A DNA stretch of 52,072 bases from positions 1-52,072 of the forward strand of contig CAZBCF010000004.1 of the NCBI GenBank assembly GCA_964490435.1. Reading direction: 5' to 3'. This document shows, piece by piece, positions 17,266-25,581 of the stretch. The translations under genes and the position numbers were made by a program. The stretch's first letter is position 1, and every line of letters begins with the position of its first letter. Below the pieces are notes generated by a model. It made no database searches. It worked only from the letters and a program-made list of their open reading frames with translations, and was not told where the DNA came from. Source of the stretch: IMCC26077 sp964490435 (lineage in GTDB: Bacteria > Actinomycetota > Actinomycetes > Nanopelagicales > Nanopelagicaceae).

Positions 17266-20200
17266 TGCAACCACTCCTGCAACGAGGTGACTGTGAATTC
17301 TCCGGAACGTTGCGCGACCATGGCTTCGGCAGCAGCGCCCAATCCAGAGATCGTGGTAATAATGGGAATGCCACGAGCCACTGCCGATGTCCTGATTCGC
17401 CAGCCATCCTCACGAGGGCCAGAACCGAAAGGGGTATTGACTACTAACGAAACAACCCCGCCTTCGATGAGATCCAATGCGGTCCGCTCGCCTTGAGGTC
17501 CGGTCCCCTCGCTAAATTTTCGCACCTGCTCCACCGTTATACCGGCTTTTTTAAGCGCCTTTGCAGTGCCAGAGGTTGCAAAGAGTTGGTAGCCGGCTTC
17601 AAAGAGACGCTTTGCCCCGGCCACGCCAGCGACTTTGTCACGGTCAGCGAAGGAAACAAAGATCGCCCCTGAGTTTGGCAAGGCACCGGAAGCAGCGCTC
17701 TGGCTCTTCGAGAAAGCCCGACCAAACGAGGTATCCCGTCCCATGACTTCCCCGGTACTGCGCATCTCCGGGCCAAGGAGCGCATCAACTCCACTTCCGT
17801 CGCGTTTACGAAAGCGATTCCATGGCAGTACTGCTTCTTTGACGCTAATCCCGCGCGCGATGCCATCTCCGCGTGCAGGGAGCATTCCTTCATCTCGCAA
17901 TTGCGAGATTGATTTTCCAAGCGAGATCTGTGCTGCTGCCTTCGCAAGCGGTACGCCGATTGCCTTGCTCACGAATGGGACTGTTCTGGACGCGCGTGGA
18001 TTAGCCTCGAGGACATACAAAACGCCCTCTTCAATCGCGAATTGGATATTCACAAGTCCGCGAACCCCAACGCCTCGAGCGATTTTCTCGGTTGCGACTC
18101 GAATTTCAACGAGATCTATTGCAGCAAGATCCACCGGAGGCAATACGCAGGCAGAATCACCAGAGTGGATACCAGCCTCCTCAATATGTTCCATAACCCC
18201 AGCAAGGAATAGTTCGGTGCCATCAAAGAGCGCATCGACATCGAGTTCGATGGCGTGATCAAGGAATCGGTCGACTAAGACGGGATGATCTGGACTGATC
18301 TCAGTTGCCCGCGATATGTAACTTGCCAAGGCATCATCGTCATAGACGATTTCCATTCCGCGACCACCTAGTACATAAGAAGGACGCACCAGGACGGGGT
18401 ATCCCACTCGCGCCGCGATCTGCGCCGCATCGTCGAACGAATAGGCCAAGCCGAATTCAGGTGCTCGTAAACCTTCATGTGCGAGGAGCGCTCCAAATTC
18501 GCCACGATCCTCCGCCTTATCGATCGCACTAGGACTCGTACCCACAATGGGTACGCCTGCTTCTTCTAATGCCTTTGCCAAACCCAATGGTGTCTGACCG
18601 CCCAACTGAACCAACACTCCAGCAACAGGTCCAACGGCTAACTCGGCGCGATAGATTTCCATCACATCTTCAAAGGTGAGCGGTTCGAAATAGAGTCGAT
18701 CTGAAGTGTCGTAATCGGTCGAGACAGTCTCTGGATTGCAGTTCACCATAATCGTCTCAAAGTCCATCGCCTTCAGCGCAAAAGCCGCGTGAACGCAGGA
18801 ATAATCGAATTCAACGCCCTGACCAATGCGGTTCGGTCCACTGCCAAGTATCAGAACCGCTGGTCGAGTGCGTGGTTCGACCTCACTCTCCTCGTCATAA
18901 CTTGAGTAGTGATAAGGGGTGAGCGCCTTGAACTCGGCGGCACAAGTGTCGACCGTCTTATAGACCGGGTGAATCGCCATGCTCTCGCGTTTACGCCGAA
19001 CATCTGACTCGGCGAGCGAGAGGATTGCGGCAATCTGTTGATCCGAGAACCCCAATCTCTTGGCTCTTCGTAAAGTTTGTGCGCTCAACTCACCAGGGAT
19101 TGCTAGTTCGCGAGCCATCTCGTTGATGTGCTCGATCTGATCGAGGAACCATGGATCGATTTTCGACGCTTGATGCACCGCATCTATACCTGCGCCAAGG
19201 AAAAGCGCTCGCTGAACGTGGTGGATTCGCATCTCGGTTGGTATCGCACATGCTTGCAATTCGTGCTGCACATCTCCCTCGGCTTCGAAAGCGAAGGCAT
19301 ACCCCTTCTTTTCGAGAGAGCGCATCGCTTTTTGGAGCGCTTCGGGGAAACTTCGACCGATTGCCATAGCCTCACCGACGCTCTTCATGGTTGTGGTCAA
19401 TCGTGGATCAGCCGCTGGAAACTTCTCAAAGTTGAATCGAGGAATCTTGACGACGATGTAATCCAGAGTTGGTTCAAACGAGGCAGGCGTCTCTTTCGTG
19501 ATGTCATTCTGAATTTCATCGAGTGCGTATCCAATAGCGAGCTTTGCCGCTATTTTTGCGATAGGAAAACCAGTTGCCTTCGAGGCAAGAGCGCTAGATC
19601 GGGAAACGCGTGGGTTCATCTCTATGACGACGATTCGACCATTAGTCGGATTGACCGCGAATTGAATATTGCATCCGCCAGTATCGACACCTACGGCTCT
19701 AATGATATTGATAGAAAGATTGCGAAGTTTTTGATACTCGACATCGGTGAGCGTGAGTGCGGGCGCTACAGTTATTGAATCTCCAGTGTGCACGCCCATC
19801 GGATCAAAGTTCTCAATCGAACAGATAACCACGACATTATCTTTGTGGTCGCGCATCATCTCGAGTTCAAATTCCTTCCAGCCCAGGATCGACTCCTCGA
19901 TGAGTACCTCCGTGGTCGGGCTGTAACGCAGACCTGCTCCAGCAATCTCACGGAGCTCTGCTTCATCTTTTGCAATTCCCGAACCCAGACCACCCATCGT
20001 GAATGAAGGTCTGACCACGACTGGATAATTAAACTGGTGAGCAGCGTCGATACATTCATCAATGGTGTGGCAAATCTGGGAGCGCGCAGATTCTCCGCCG
20101 ATACTCTCTACTATTCCCTTGAAAATTTCACGATTCTCGCCTCTATTGATTGCCTCGACATTCGCGCCAATTAGTTTCACACCATACTTATCAAGAACAC

Positions 20201-20516
20201 CTGCTGCGTGAAGTTTAATTGCTGTATTGAGCGCGGTTTGACCGCCCAAAGTTGCCAATAGAGCGTCGGGTCGCTCTTTTTCAATCACTTTGGTGACAAA
20301 TTCAGTAGTTATCGGTTCGATGTACGTCGCATCTGCGAATTCTGGATCAGTCATGATCGTCGCCGGATTCGAATTTATCAGGATGACGCGCAGCCCTTCG
20401 GCGCGCAAAACTCGACAGGCTTGCGTTCCAGAATAATCGAATTCGCACGCTTGACCTATGACAATCGGGCCAGAACCAATGACAAGAACGCTTTTGATAT
20501 CTTCGCGTTTTGGCAT
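17262..20516 (-). CDS. carB: Carbamoyl-phosphate synthase large subunit
   Basis: Makes carbamoyl phosphate for pyrimidines and arginine. A full-length 1,084-residue protein with the typical internal duplication: two ATP-grasp halves (VLVIGSGPIVIGQACEFDYS and VLILGSGPNRIGQGVEFDYS begin each half) and a C-terminal MGS-like allosteric domain (about 935-1084: SFADRDKVAGVAGAKRLFEAG, LVVNTPFG), where UMP usually acts. It lies between carA (one-base TGATG overlap) and pyrK (ATGA overlap). Confidence 0.98.
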   Translation of the reverse strand: MPKREDIKSVLVIGSGPIVIGQACEFDYSGTQACRVLRAEGLRVILINSNPATIMTDPEFADATYIEPITTEFVTKVIEKERPDALLATLGGQTALNTAIKLHAAGVLDKYGVKLIGANVEAINRGENREIFKGIVESIGGESARSQICHTIDECIDAAHQFNYPVVVRPSFTMGGLGSGIAKDEAELREIAGAGLRYSPTTEVLIEESILGWKEFELEMMRDHKDNVVVICSIENFDPMGVHTGDSITVAPALTLTDVEYQKLRNLSINIIRAVGVDTGGCNIQFAVNPTNGRIVVIEMNPRVSRSSALASKATGFPIAKIAAKLAIGYALDEIQNDITKETPASFEPTLDYIVVKIPRFNFEKFPAADPRLTTTMKSVGEAMAIGRSFPEALQKAMRSLEKKGYAFAFEAEGDVQHELQACAIPTEMRIHHVQRALFLGAGIDAVHQASKIDPWFLDQIEHINEMARELAIPGELSAQTLRRAKRLGFSDQQIAAILSLAESDVRRKRESMAIHPVYKTVDTCAAEFKALTPYHYSSYDEESEVEPRTRPAVLILGSGPNRIGQGVEFDYSCVHAAFALKAMDFETIMVNCNPETVSTDYDTSDRLYFEPLTFEDVMEIYRAELAVGPVAGVLVQLGGQTPLGLAKALEEAGVPIVGTSPSAIDKAEDRGEFGALLAHEGLRAPEFGLAYSFDDAAQIAARVGYPVLVRPSYVLGGRGMEIVYDDDALASYISRATEISPDHPVLVDRFLDHAIELDVDALFDGTELFLAGVMEHIEEAGIHSGDSACVLPPVDLAAIDLVEIRVATEKIARGVGVRGLVNIQFAIEEGVLYVLEANPRASRTVPFVSKAIGVPLAKAAAQISLGKSISQLRDEGMLPARGDGIARGISVKEAVLPWNRFRKRDGSGVDALLGPEMRSTGEVMGRDTSFGRAFSKSQSAASGALPNSGAIFVSFADRDKVAGVAGAKRLFEAGYQLFATSGTAKALKKAGITVEQVRKFSEGTGPQGERTALDLIEGGVVSLVVNTPFGSGPREDGWRIRTSAVARGIPIITTISGLGAAAEAMVAQRSGEFTVTSLQEWLQ

Positions 20517-21628
20517 CAGCGTTTACCTCTCATCAGGTTCAAGAAGCGATCAAAGAGGTATGCCGCATCATGCGGACCGGCAGCCGCCTCGGGGTGATAC
20601 TGAACGCTAAATCCAGGGCGATCAAGTAACTCAAGCCCCTCTACAACGTTGTCATTAAGATTCACATGTGAGACTCGACCGCGACCAAAGACAGTGTCAA
20701 AGATCCCATCGATTGGCGCCTGCACCGCAAAGCCATGATTGTGTGCTGTGATCTCAACCCTGCCGGTTGCCTTATCTAGCACGGGTTGATTGATACCCCG
20801 ATGTCCAAAACGCAACTTATATGTTGAGAAGCCTAGCGCTTGGCCGAATATCTGATGTCCAAAACAGATTCCAAAAATGGGAATCTCACGATGGAGTAGT
20901 TCCCGAACCAATTCGACGCTCTCGCGCATTGTTGATGGATCTCCAGGTCCATTGCTGAGAAAAACTCCATCAGGTGCCACCTCAAGCAGCTCGGTCAACG
21001 TCGCATCGTGTGGGAAAACGTGAACTTCGATTCCACGCTCTGACATTAATCGTGGCGTCGCCCCTTTGATGCCCAGATCGATTGCCGCAACTGTTGCCTT
21101 CTTCGAACCCAGTGCAGGAACGACATATTTCGCGCTCACTGAGACTTCGGCTACAAGTTTCGCCCCGGCCATCTCCGGTGATTTCCGAACCCGCGTGACC
21201 ATCTCTTCTCGGGAGAGGTCAGAACCAGAGAAAATCCCTACTCGCATCGCACCGCAATCGCGAAGATGTCGAGTAAGTGCTCGGGTGTCGATTCCAGAGA
21301 TTCCTACCACACCACTTTCGATTAGCTCAGCCTCTAGGTCGCGCTCGGCTCGCCAATTACTGGAGATGCGAGAGGGATCTCGAACGACGAATCCAGAGAC
21401 CCATATCCTCCTCGACTCCTCATCAACTGTATTCATTCCGGTATTTCCAATGTGAGGGGCGGTCATCACCACGACTTGTCCAAAATACGAGGGGTCAGTC
21501 AAAGTCTCCTGATATCCAGTCATGCCTGTTGCAAAGACCGCTTCACCAAATGTTTCGCCAGTCTTTGCCCATGCTTGCCCTTCGAAAACTCGGCCATCAT
21601 CTAGCACCAGATAAGCAGTCTCACTCAT
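20516..21628 (-). CDS. carA: Carbamoyl-phosphate synthase small subunit
   Basis: Glutamine amidotransferase subunit that supplies ammonia to CarB. N-terminal CarA domain (YLVLDDGRVFEGQAW, MTGYQETLTDPSY) and class I glutaminase domain with GVFLSNGPGDP, nucleophile Cys in FGICFGHQIFGQALG and the His-Glu pair in QYHPEA. Length 370. The start codon overlaps the pyrC stop (ATGA), and the stop shares one base with the carB start. Confidence 0.98.
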   Translation of the reverse strand: MSETAYLVLDDGRVFEGQAWAKTGETFGEAVFATGMTGYQETLTDPSYFGQVVVMTAPHIGNTGMNTVDEESRRIWVSGFVVRDPSRISSNWRAERDLEAELIESGVVGISGIDTRALTRHLRDCGAMRVGIFSGSDLSREEMVTRVRKSPEMAGAKLVAEVSVSAKYVVPALGSKKATVAAIDLGIKGATPRLMSERGIEVHVFPHDATLTELLEVAPDGVFLSNGPGDPSTMRESVELVRELLHREIPIFGICFGHQIFGQALGFSTYKLRFGHRGINQPVLDKATGRVEITAHNHGFAVQAPIDGIFDTVFGRGRVSHVNLNDNVVEGLELLDRPGFSVQYHPEAAAGPHDAAYLFDRFLNLMRGKR

Positions 21629-22953
21629 AGTGGGTGCACCAACTCTCCATCGCTCACGACAAGCGCGCCGTTGAAAATTGTGTAACGAACCTGCCCAGGC
21701 AAAGTGCGGTTCCGATAGGGATTATTTCCACTCTTACTCGCGCTTCTAGAGTGATTTACCTCTCTCCGGACTCTGGGATCAACGAGAATAAGGTTTGCTC
21801 TCGAGCCTGGAACCACTGCTACTCCATGATCTTTGATGCGAGCGATTCGTGCCGGAGTAATCGACATTCGTTCGGCAATCGTCTTCCAATCCGTCATCTT
21901 TGTCTCGATCACACTTTCCTGGACGACTGACAGAGCGGTCTCAAGTCCGATCATTCCGTTCGCAGCCTCACTCCATTCGCATTCTTTGCTCTCTTTAGGG
22001 TGCGGTGCGTGGTCGGTTGCCACAATGTCAATCGTGCCATCGACAAGTGCAGCCCGGAGCGCTTTGACATCATCGTGTGTGCGCAACGGTGGATTCACTT
22101 TGAAGACTGGGTCATAACTTTCAGTAAGATCGTCGGTAAGTAAAAGATGATGCGGTGTAACTTCTGCAGTCACATTGATTCCACGAGCCTTAGCCCAGCG
22201 GATTATCTCAACGCTTCCTGAGGTAGATACATGGCAAATATGAAGTCTGGCTCCGACGTGTTCAGCAAGTAGTACATCGCGCGCGATAATCGCCTCTTCA
22301 GCAACTGCTGGCCAACCAGCAAGGCCCAGTTTGGCTGACACCACTCCTTCGTTCATCTGCGCATTTTCAGTCAGACGTGGGTCCTGCGCATGTTGCGCGA
22401 TTACGCCATCGAATTGCTTTACATATTCAAGTGCACGTCGCATCACCAACGAATCAAAAACACACTTTCCATCATCACTAAAGACTCGCACTTTCGCATT
22501 TGAGTGCGCCATGGCTCCCAACTCTGCGAGTTCGGAGCCGTTGAGGCCCTGGGTCACTGCTCCCACCGCGAACACATCACAGTACCCAGCAGCGCGCCCC
22601 AATCGAACAACTTGCTCGACTACCCCTGCGGTATCGGCCACAGGATCGGTATTTGCCATCGCATGTACCGCGGTGAAACCACCAAGTGCTGCCGCAGCGC
22701 TTCCAGTACGAACCGTTTCGGCATCTTCACGTCCTGGTTCACGAAGATGTGTGTGTAGATCAACGAGTCCAGGTAGCAGTTGTAGACCGCGAGCATCAAT
22801 CACTGTTGCCCCGTCTGCTGCCCCGTCTCCTGCCCCAGATTTGCCGCTCGATACTTCAGTGATGACGCCATTGTCGATCCGCACGTCAAGTTCTTTACCG
22901 TCGAGACCTATCGCTGAAGAGATAAGAAAGGTCGCACCCTGGGAACTACTCAT
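21625..22953 (-). CDS. pyrC: Dihydroorotase, class I
   Basis: Cyclises carbamoyl-aspartate to dihydroorotate. The zinc site HTH is in LVDLHTHLREPGRED, with ANTDPVADT, HICHVST and the catalytic Asp in IVATDHAPH. The length of 442 fits the class I enzymes of Gram-positive bacteria. A perfect AGGAGG lies seven bases before the ATG, which is inside the last codons of pyrB (eight-base overlap), so translation can restart strongly here. Confidence 0.97.
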   Translation of the reverse strand: MSSSQGATFLISSAIGLDGKELDVRIDNGVITEVSSGKSGAGDGAADGATVIDARGLQLLPGLVDLHTHLREPGREDAETVRTGSAAAALGGFTAVHAMANTDPVADTAGVVEQVVRLGRAAGYCDVFAVGAVTQGLNGSELAELGAMAHSNAKVRVFSDDGKCVFDSLVMRRALEYVKQFDGVIAQHAQDPRLTENAQMNEGVVSAKLGLAGWPAVAEEAIIARDVLLAEHVGARLHICHVSTSGSVEIIRWAKARGINVTAEVTPHHLLLTDDLTESYDPVFKVNPPLRTHDDVKALRAALVDGTIDIVATDHAPHPKESKECEWSEAANGMIGLETALSVVQESVIETKMTDWKTIAERMSITPARIARIKDHGVAVVPGSRANLILVDPRVRREVNHSRSASKSGNNPYRNRTLPGQVRYTIFNGALVVSDGELVHPL

Positions 22954-23932
22954 GTGAACCTCCTAAGAGAAGATAGAGCACTGCCATGCGTACGCTCACA
23001 CCATTCGCAACTTGTTCCAGGATCACTGATTCGACTGCATCTGCGGCATCTGCAGAGATCTCTAGCCCGCGATTGATGGGTCCAGGATGCAGGATTAATG
23101 GCAACCTTTCGGCGCGATTGAGTCGTTCGCTGTCTAGACCGAATAGCCGGGAATACTCGCGAGCGCTTGGAAAGAAGGCGCTCTTCATCCGCTCTAATTG
23201 AAGTCGTAGCATCATCACCGCATCACATTCGCGGATGACCGAATCGAAATCATAAGACACGTCAACAGGCCATTGGCTAACGCCGACCGGTAATAAGGTC
23301 GGTGGCGCGACGAGAGTTACCTTCGCGCCAAGTAAAGTCAAGAGCAAGACGTTACTGCGGGCGACTCTCGAGTGCAGGATGTCACCGACTATCGCAATCC
23401 TTAATCCAGAGAGGTCCTCGCCGACACCGCCATCATTTCCGGAGGTGCTTTTAAGATGTTTACGAAGAGTGAAAGCATCCAAAAGAGCCTGGGTGGGATG
23501 TTCATGCGTGCCATCTCCAGCATTGATCACTGCACCGTTAGTCCATTCAGCTAATCGGTGCGCAGCACCTGACGAACCATGACGCAATATGACTGCATCG
23601 GCACCCATCGACTGAAGGGTGAGCGCCGTGTCCTTCAAGCTCTCTCCCTTGGAGACGCTTGAACCCTTTGCCGAGAAGTTGATGACATCGGCTGAGAGTC
23701 GCTTCGCCGCGGCCTCGAAAGAGATGCGGGTGCGCGTGGAATCCTCGTAGAAGAGATTCACAACGGTCCGACCGCGCAAGGTGGGGAGTTTCTTGATTGG
23801 CGCATCAGAGATTCGAGCCAACTCATCCGCGGTATCAAGAATCAGGATTGCGCCTTCGCGAGTGAGATTATCTATCGACAGTAGATGCCTTCCTAAGTGG
23901 GGCATAGTGGCAGCCGCGGCTCTTTCACTCAT
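22946..23932 (-). CDS. pyrB: Aspartate carbamoyltransferase, catalytic chain
   Basis: Committed step of pyrimidine synthesis. Carbamoyl-phosphate site FYEDSTRTRISFE, the mobile loop FSAKGSSVSKGES, and NAGDGTHEHPTQALLD for aspartate binding are all present. The frame is open from 23968. I use the ATG at 23932 (328 residues), which overlaps the pyrR stop by eight bases; the ATG at 23905 (MPHLGRHLLSID) is also plausible because many homologues start near HLLSID. No regulatory chain pyrI is present, so control falls to PyrR. Confidence 0.96.
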   Translation of the reverse strand: MSERAAAATMPHLGRHLLSIDNLTREGAILILDTADELARISDAPIKKLPTLRGRTVVNLFYEDSTRTRISFEAAAKRLSADVINFSAKGSSVSKGESLKDTALTLQSMGADAVILRHGSSGAAHRLAEWTNGAVINAGDGTHEHPTQALLDAFTLRKHLKSTSGNDGGVGEDLSGLRIAIVGDILHSRVARSNVLLLTLLGAKVTLVAPPTLLPVGVSQWPVDVSYDFDSVIRECDAVMMLRLQLERMKSAFFPSAREYSRLFGLDSERLNRAERLPLILHPGPINRGLEISADAADAVESVILEQVANGVSVRMAVLYLLLGGSHE

Positions 23933-24458
23933 GGGATGCTGCAATCGCAACGCTATCTTCGCCATCAACTTCGACGATGCTCACTCGAACGACTTCATCA
24001 TGCGAGGTGGGCAAATTCTTACCTACATAGTCGGCTCTAATCGGAAGTTCGCGGTGACCGCGATCGACGAGCACGGCCAACTGGACAAGTGCCGGTCGAC
24101 CAATTTCACCAAGCGCGTCGAGAGCGGCTCTTATGGTGCGGCCCGAGTAAAGCACATCATCGACGAGTACGACGCGTTTGCCATCGATACTCCCGCCAGG
24201 TATCCGAGTAGGGGTGAGTGCGCGCGGTGGCTTCGAGCGAAGATCATCTCGATGCAGGGTTATATCGAGCGTCCCGACTGGCACGAGTTGAGCGTCAATA
24301 CGGCTCATCTCTGCGCTGATTCGATCGGCAAGAAAGGTTCCGCGGGTAGGTATCCCTAACAAGATCACATCGGTCGTGCCGCGATTTTTTTCGATGATTT
24401 CGTGAGAAATGCGAGTGAGAGCGCGTGCTACATCCGCGCTACTTAAAACAGCCTTCAT
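23925..24458 (-). CDS. pyrR: PyrR, pyrimidine operon RNA-binding regulator/uracil phosphoribosyltransferase
   Basis: First gene of the UMP operon. It binds a hairpin in its own mRNA when UMP is abundant, and family members also convert uracil to UMP. The PRPP-binding motif VVLVDDVLYSGRTIRAAL and the N-terminal GIPTRGTFLADRI are diagnostic; length 177 is standard. The ATG is preceded by AAGGA nine bases upstream, and that AAGGA lies inside a PyrR-binding hairpin (24468-24501). This implies autoregulation at translation, as described for Mycobacterium smegmatis, with the coupled downstream genes following. Confidence 0.96.
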   Translation of the reverse strand: MKAVLSSADVARALTRISHEIIEKNRGTTDVILLGIPTRGTFLADRISAEMSRIDAQLVPVGTLDITLHRDDLRSKPPRALTPTRIPGGSIDGKRVVLVDDVLYSGRTIRAALDALGEIGRPALVQLAVLVDRGHRELPIRADYVGKNLPTSHDEVVRVSIVEVDGEDSVAIAASHE

Positions 24459-24467
24459 GGCAACCGT

Positions 24468-24501
24468 TCCTTCCTCGCCTCTCGGGACGAGTCTTAAAGG
24501 A
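24468..24501 (-). promoter_or_regulatory. PyrR-binding hairpin covering the pyrR ribosome binding site
   Basis: In the mRNA sense a lower stem TCCTT/AAGGA (24497-24501 with 24468-24472) is followed by a five-base TAAGA bulge on the 5' side, an upper stem CTCG/CGAG and the loop TCCCGAGAGG. The core GTCCCGAGAGGC matches the PyrR site ARUCCNGNGAGGYU at every inner position, with the outermost A-U replaced by C-G. The AAGGA strand of the lower stem is the Shine-Dalgarno sequence of pyrR, so PyrR binding should block initiation. No terminator stem follows. Confidence 0.78.
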
Positions 24502-24520
24502 TCGAACGTGACTCTAGCGG

Positions 24521-24549
24521 ACTATATCGGAGAGGTGGTGGATATCTAA
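24521..24549 (-). promoter_or_regulatory. Putative pyrR operon promoter
   Basis: TATAGT (24521-24526) lies 17 bases from a weak TTAGAT (24544-24549). Transcription would begin about a dozen bases before the PyrR hairpin, giving a leader of roughly 55 bases. The -35 is poor and no experiment supports it; the -10 is the better half. Confidence 0.4.
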
Positions 24550-24585
24550 AACTGGCGCGAGGCGACCGCCTCTACCCTGCCCCTC

Positions 24586-25053
24586 ATGGAATTTGACCGA
24601 TTAGAAGCCCTGCGGATCGGGCAAGAGTTGAAGAAAATTCGAAAGCAACGCGGCCTTTCACTCGCAGAGGTAGAAAGTCTCTCGGAGGGACGTTGGAAGG
24701 CGGTCGTGGTTGGTTCGTACGAGCGCGCAGATCGCGCCATAACCATTGGGCGCTTGGGAGCCCTGATGGCGCTCTATCAAGCCCCCGTGAGCGCGCTCTT
24801 CCCCCAGGCGCCAGAGCCAGCCTCGGCTCCATCGCTCGCCTTTGACCTTTCGCGCCGCCCGCAAATGGCTGCGCAACATCCAGGGCTTGCCCAGTACGTT
24901 AGTTTCATCATCAATGCGCGCGGAGATTGGAACAGACACATCCTTTCAATTCGAGGCACCGATCTTCAGATGGCGGCATGTTACGAAGGGCTCACCTATG
25001 CCGATTTCCTCGACACTTTACGAATCAACCGATTTCTTTTGCAATGGCGCTAA
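24586..25053 (+). CDS. bldD: BldD-like transcription regulator with cyclic-di-GMP signature
   Basis: A 155-residue protein. The N-terminal helix-turn-helix (IGQELKKIRKQRGLSL, then GRWKAVVVGSYERADRAI) matches Streptomyces BldD almost residue for residue. The C-terminal domain contains RGD (112-114), eight residues, then RGTD (123-126): the exact RxD-x8-RxxD signature by which BldD binds tetrameric cyclic-di-GMP. Residues ~73-100 form a Pro/Ala linker. It is divergent from pyrR across 127 bases and converges on nusB, the same context as in Streptomyces. Its 3' end overlaps nusB by 29 bases. Targets in this organism are unknown; BldD controls development in sporulating relatives. Confidence 0.88.
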   Translation: MEFDRLEALRIGQELKKIRKQRGLSLAEVESLSEGRWKAVVVGSYERADRAITIGRLGALMALYQAPVSALFPQAPEPASAPSLAFDLSRRPQMAAQHPGLAQYVSFIINARGDWNRHILSIRGTDLQMAACYEGLTYADFLDTLRINRFLLQWR

Positions 25054-25581
25054 GAATTCCGTGAATGTACCGTGGCGAATCATCGGTTGATAGCGTCGTA
25101 GCGAGTTCGAGCGCTTCATCTATCGCCACTGAGAGTGGTACCGAACTTTGCGCGCCATGCAAAATCTCAAAGGTCGCAATCCGTAGGATATTGCGATCAA
25201 CGCTAGCTAATCGATCGAGATCCCAGTTTTTTGCATGCTTATCAATCAGTGAATCGATCTCTTGCGCTTGGGCTCCGTACCCTTCGACTAACTCCGCGGC
25301 AAACCGAGAAATCTCATCATCGGAAGTAATTCGCTNNNNNNNNNNNNNNNNNNNNNNNNNNNNNNNNNNNNNNNNNNNNNNNNNNNNNNNNNNNNNNNNN
25401 NNNNNNNNNNNNNNNNNNNNNNNNNNNNNNNNNNNCCTTCGACTAACTCCGCGGCAAACCGAGAAATCTCATCATCGGAAGTAATTCGCTCTTTGACAAG
25501 CCACAACGGATTGACCGCCTTGATATCGCTCTCATAAAGAATGTCGAGCGCGCGTTTACGCCCTTTCGAGCGCGAGGACAT
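25025..25581 (-). CDS. nusB: Transcription antitermination factor NusB (interrupted by a false gap)
   Basis: RNA-binding factor for rRNA antitermination. As assembled it is broken by 100 N's flanked by duplicate 55-bp copies; the extra 155 bases shift the frame. Joining 25581-25436 directly to 25280-25025 gives one continuous frame of 133 residues: SSRSKGRKRALDILYESD at the start, LVEGYGAQAQEIDSLID across the join, then SVDRNILRIATFE and SPRYIHGILSAIAKEIG. This is a normal NusB, so the gene is intact in the organism. Its ATG shares a base with the efp stop (TAATG). The 3' end overlaps bldD on the other strand. Confidence 0.92.
25281..25490. repeat. Duplicated 55-bp contig ends around a false gap in nusB
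   Basis: 25281-25335 and 25436-25490 are identical over 55 bases. Merging them restores nusB. They are overlapping contig ends, not a biological repeat. Confidence 0.95.
25336..25435. other. Assembly gap, 100 N (spurious)
   Basis: A run of exactly 100 N's. The two sides overlap by 55 bases, so no sequence is missing. Confidence 0.97.

Noticed and set aside
19128..19778. A 216-codon open frame on the plus strand inside carB
   Set aside because: It is antisense to conserved CarB sequence and has no family resemblance, and the opposite-strand frame is fully explained by carB.
22331..22957. A 208-codon plus-strand open frame inside pyrC
   Set aside because: Shadow of the pyrC codons; Ser/Pro/Ala/Thr-rich composition is typical of antisense frames.
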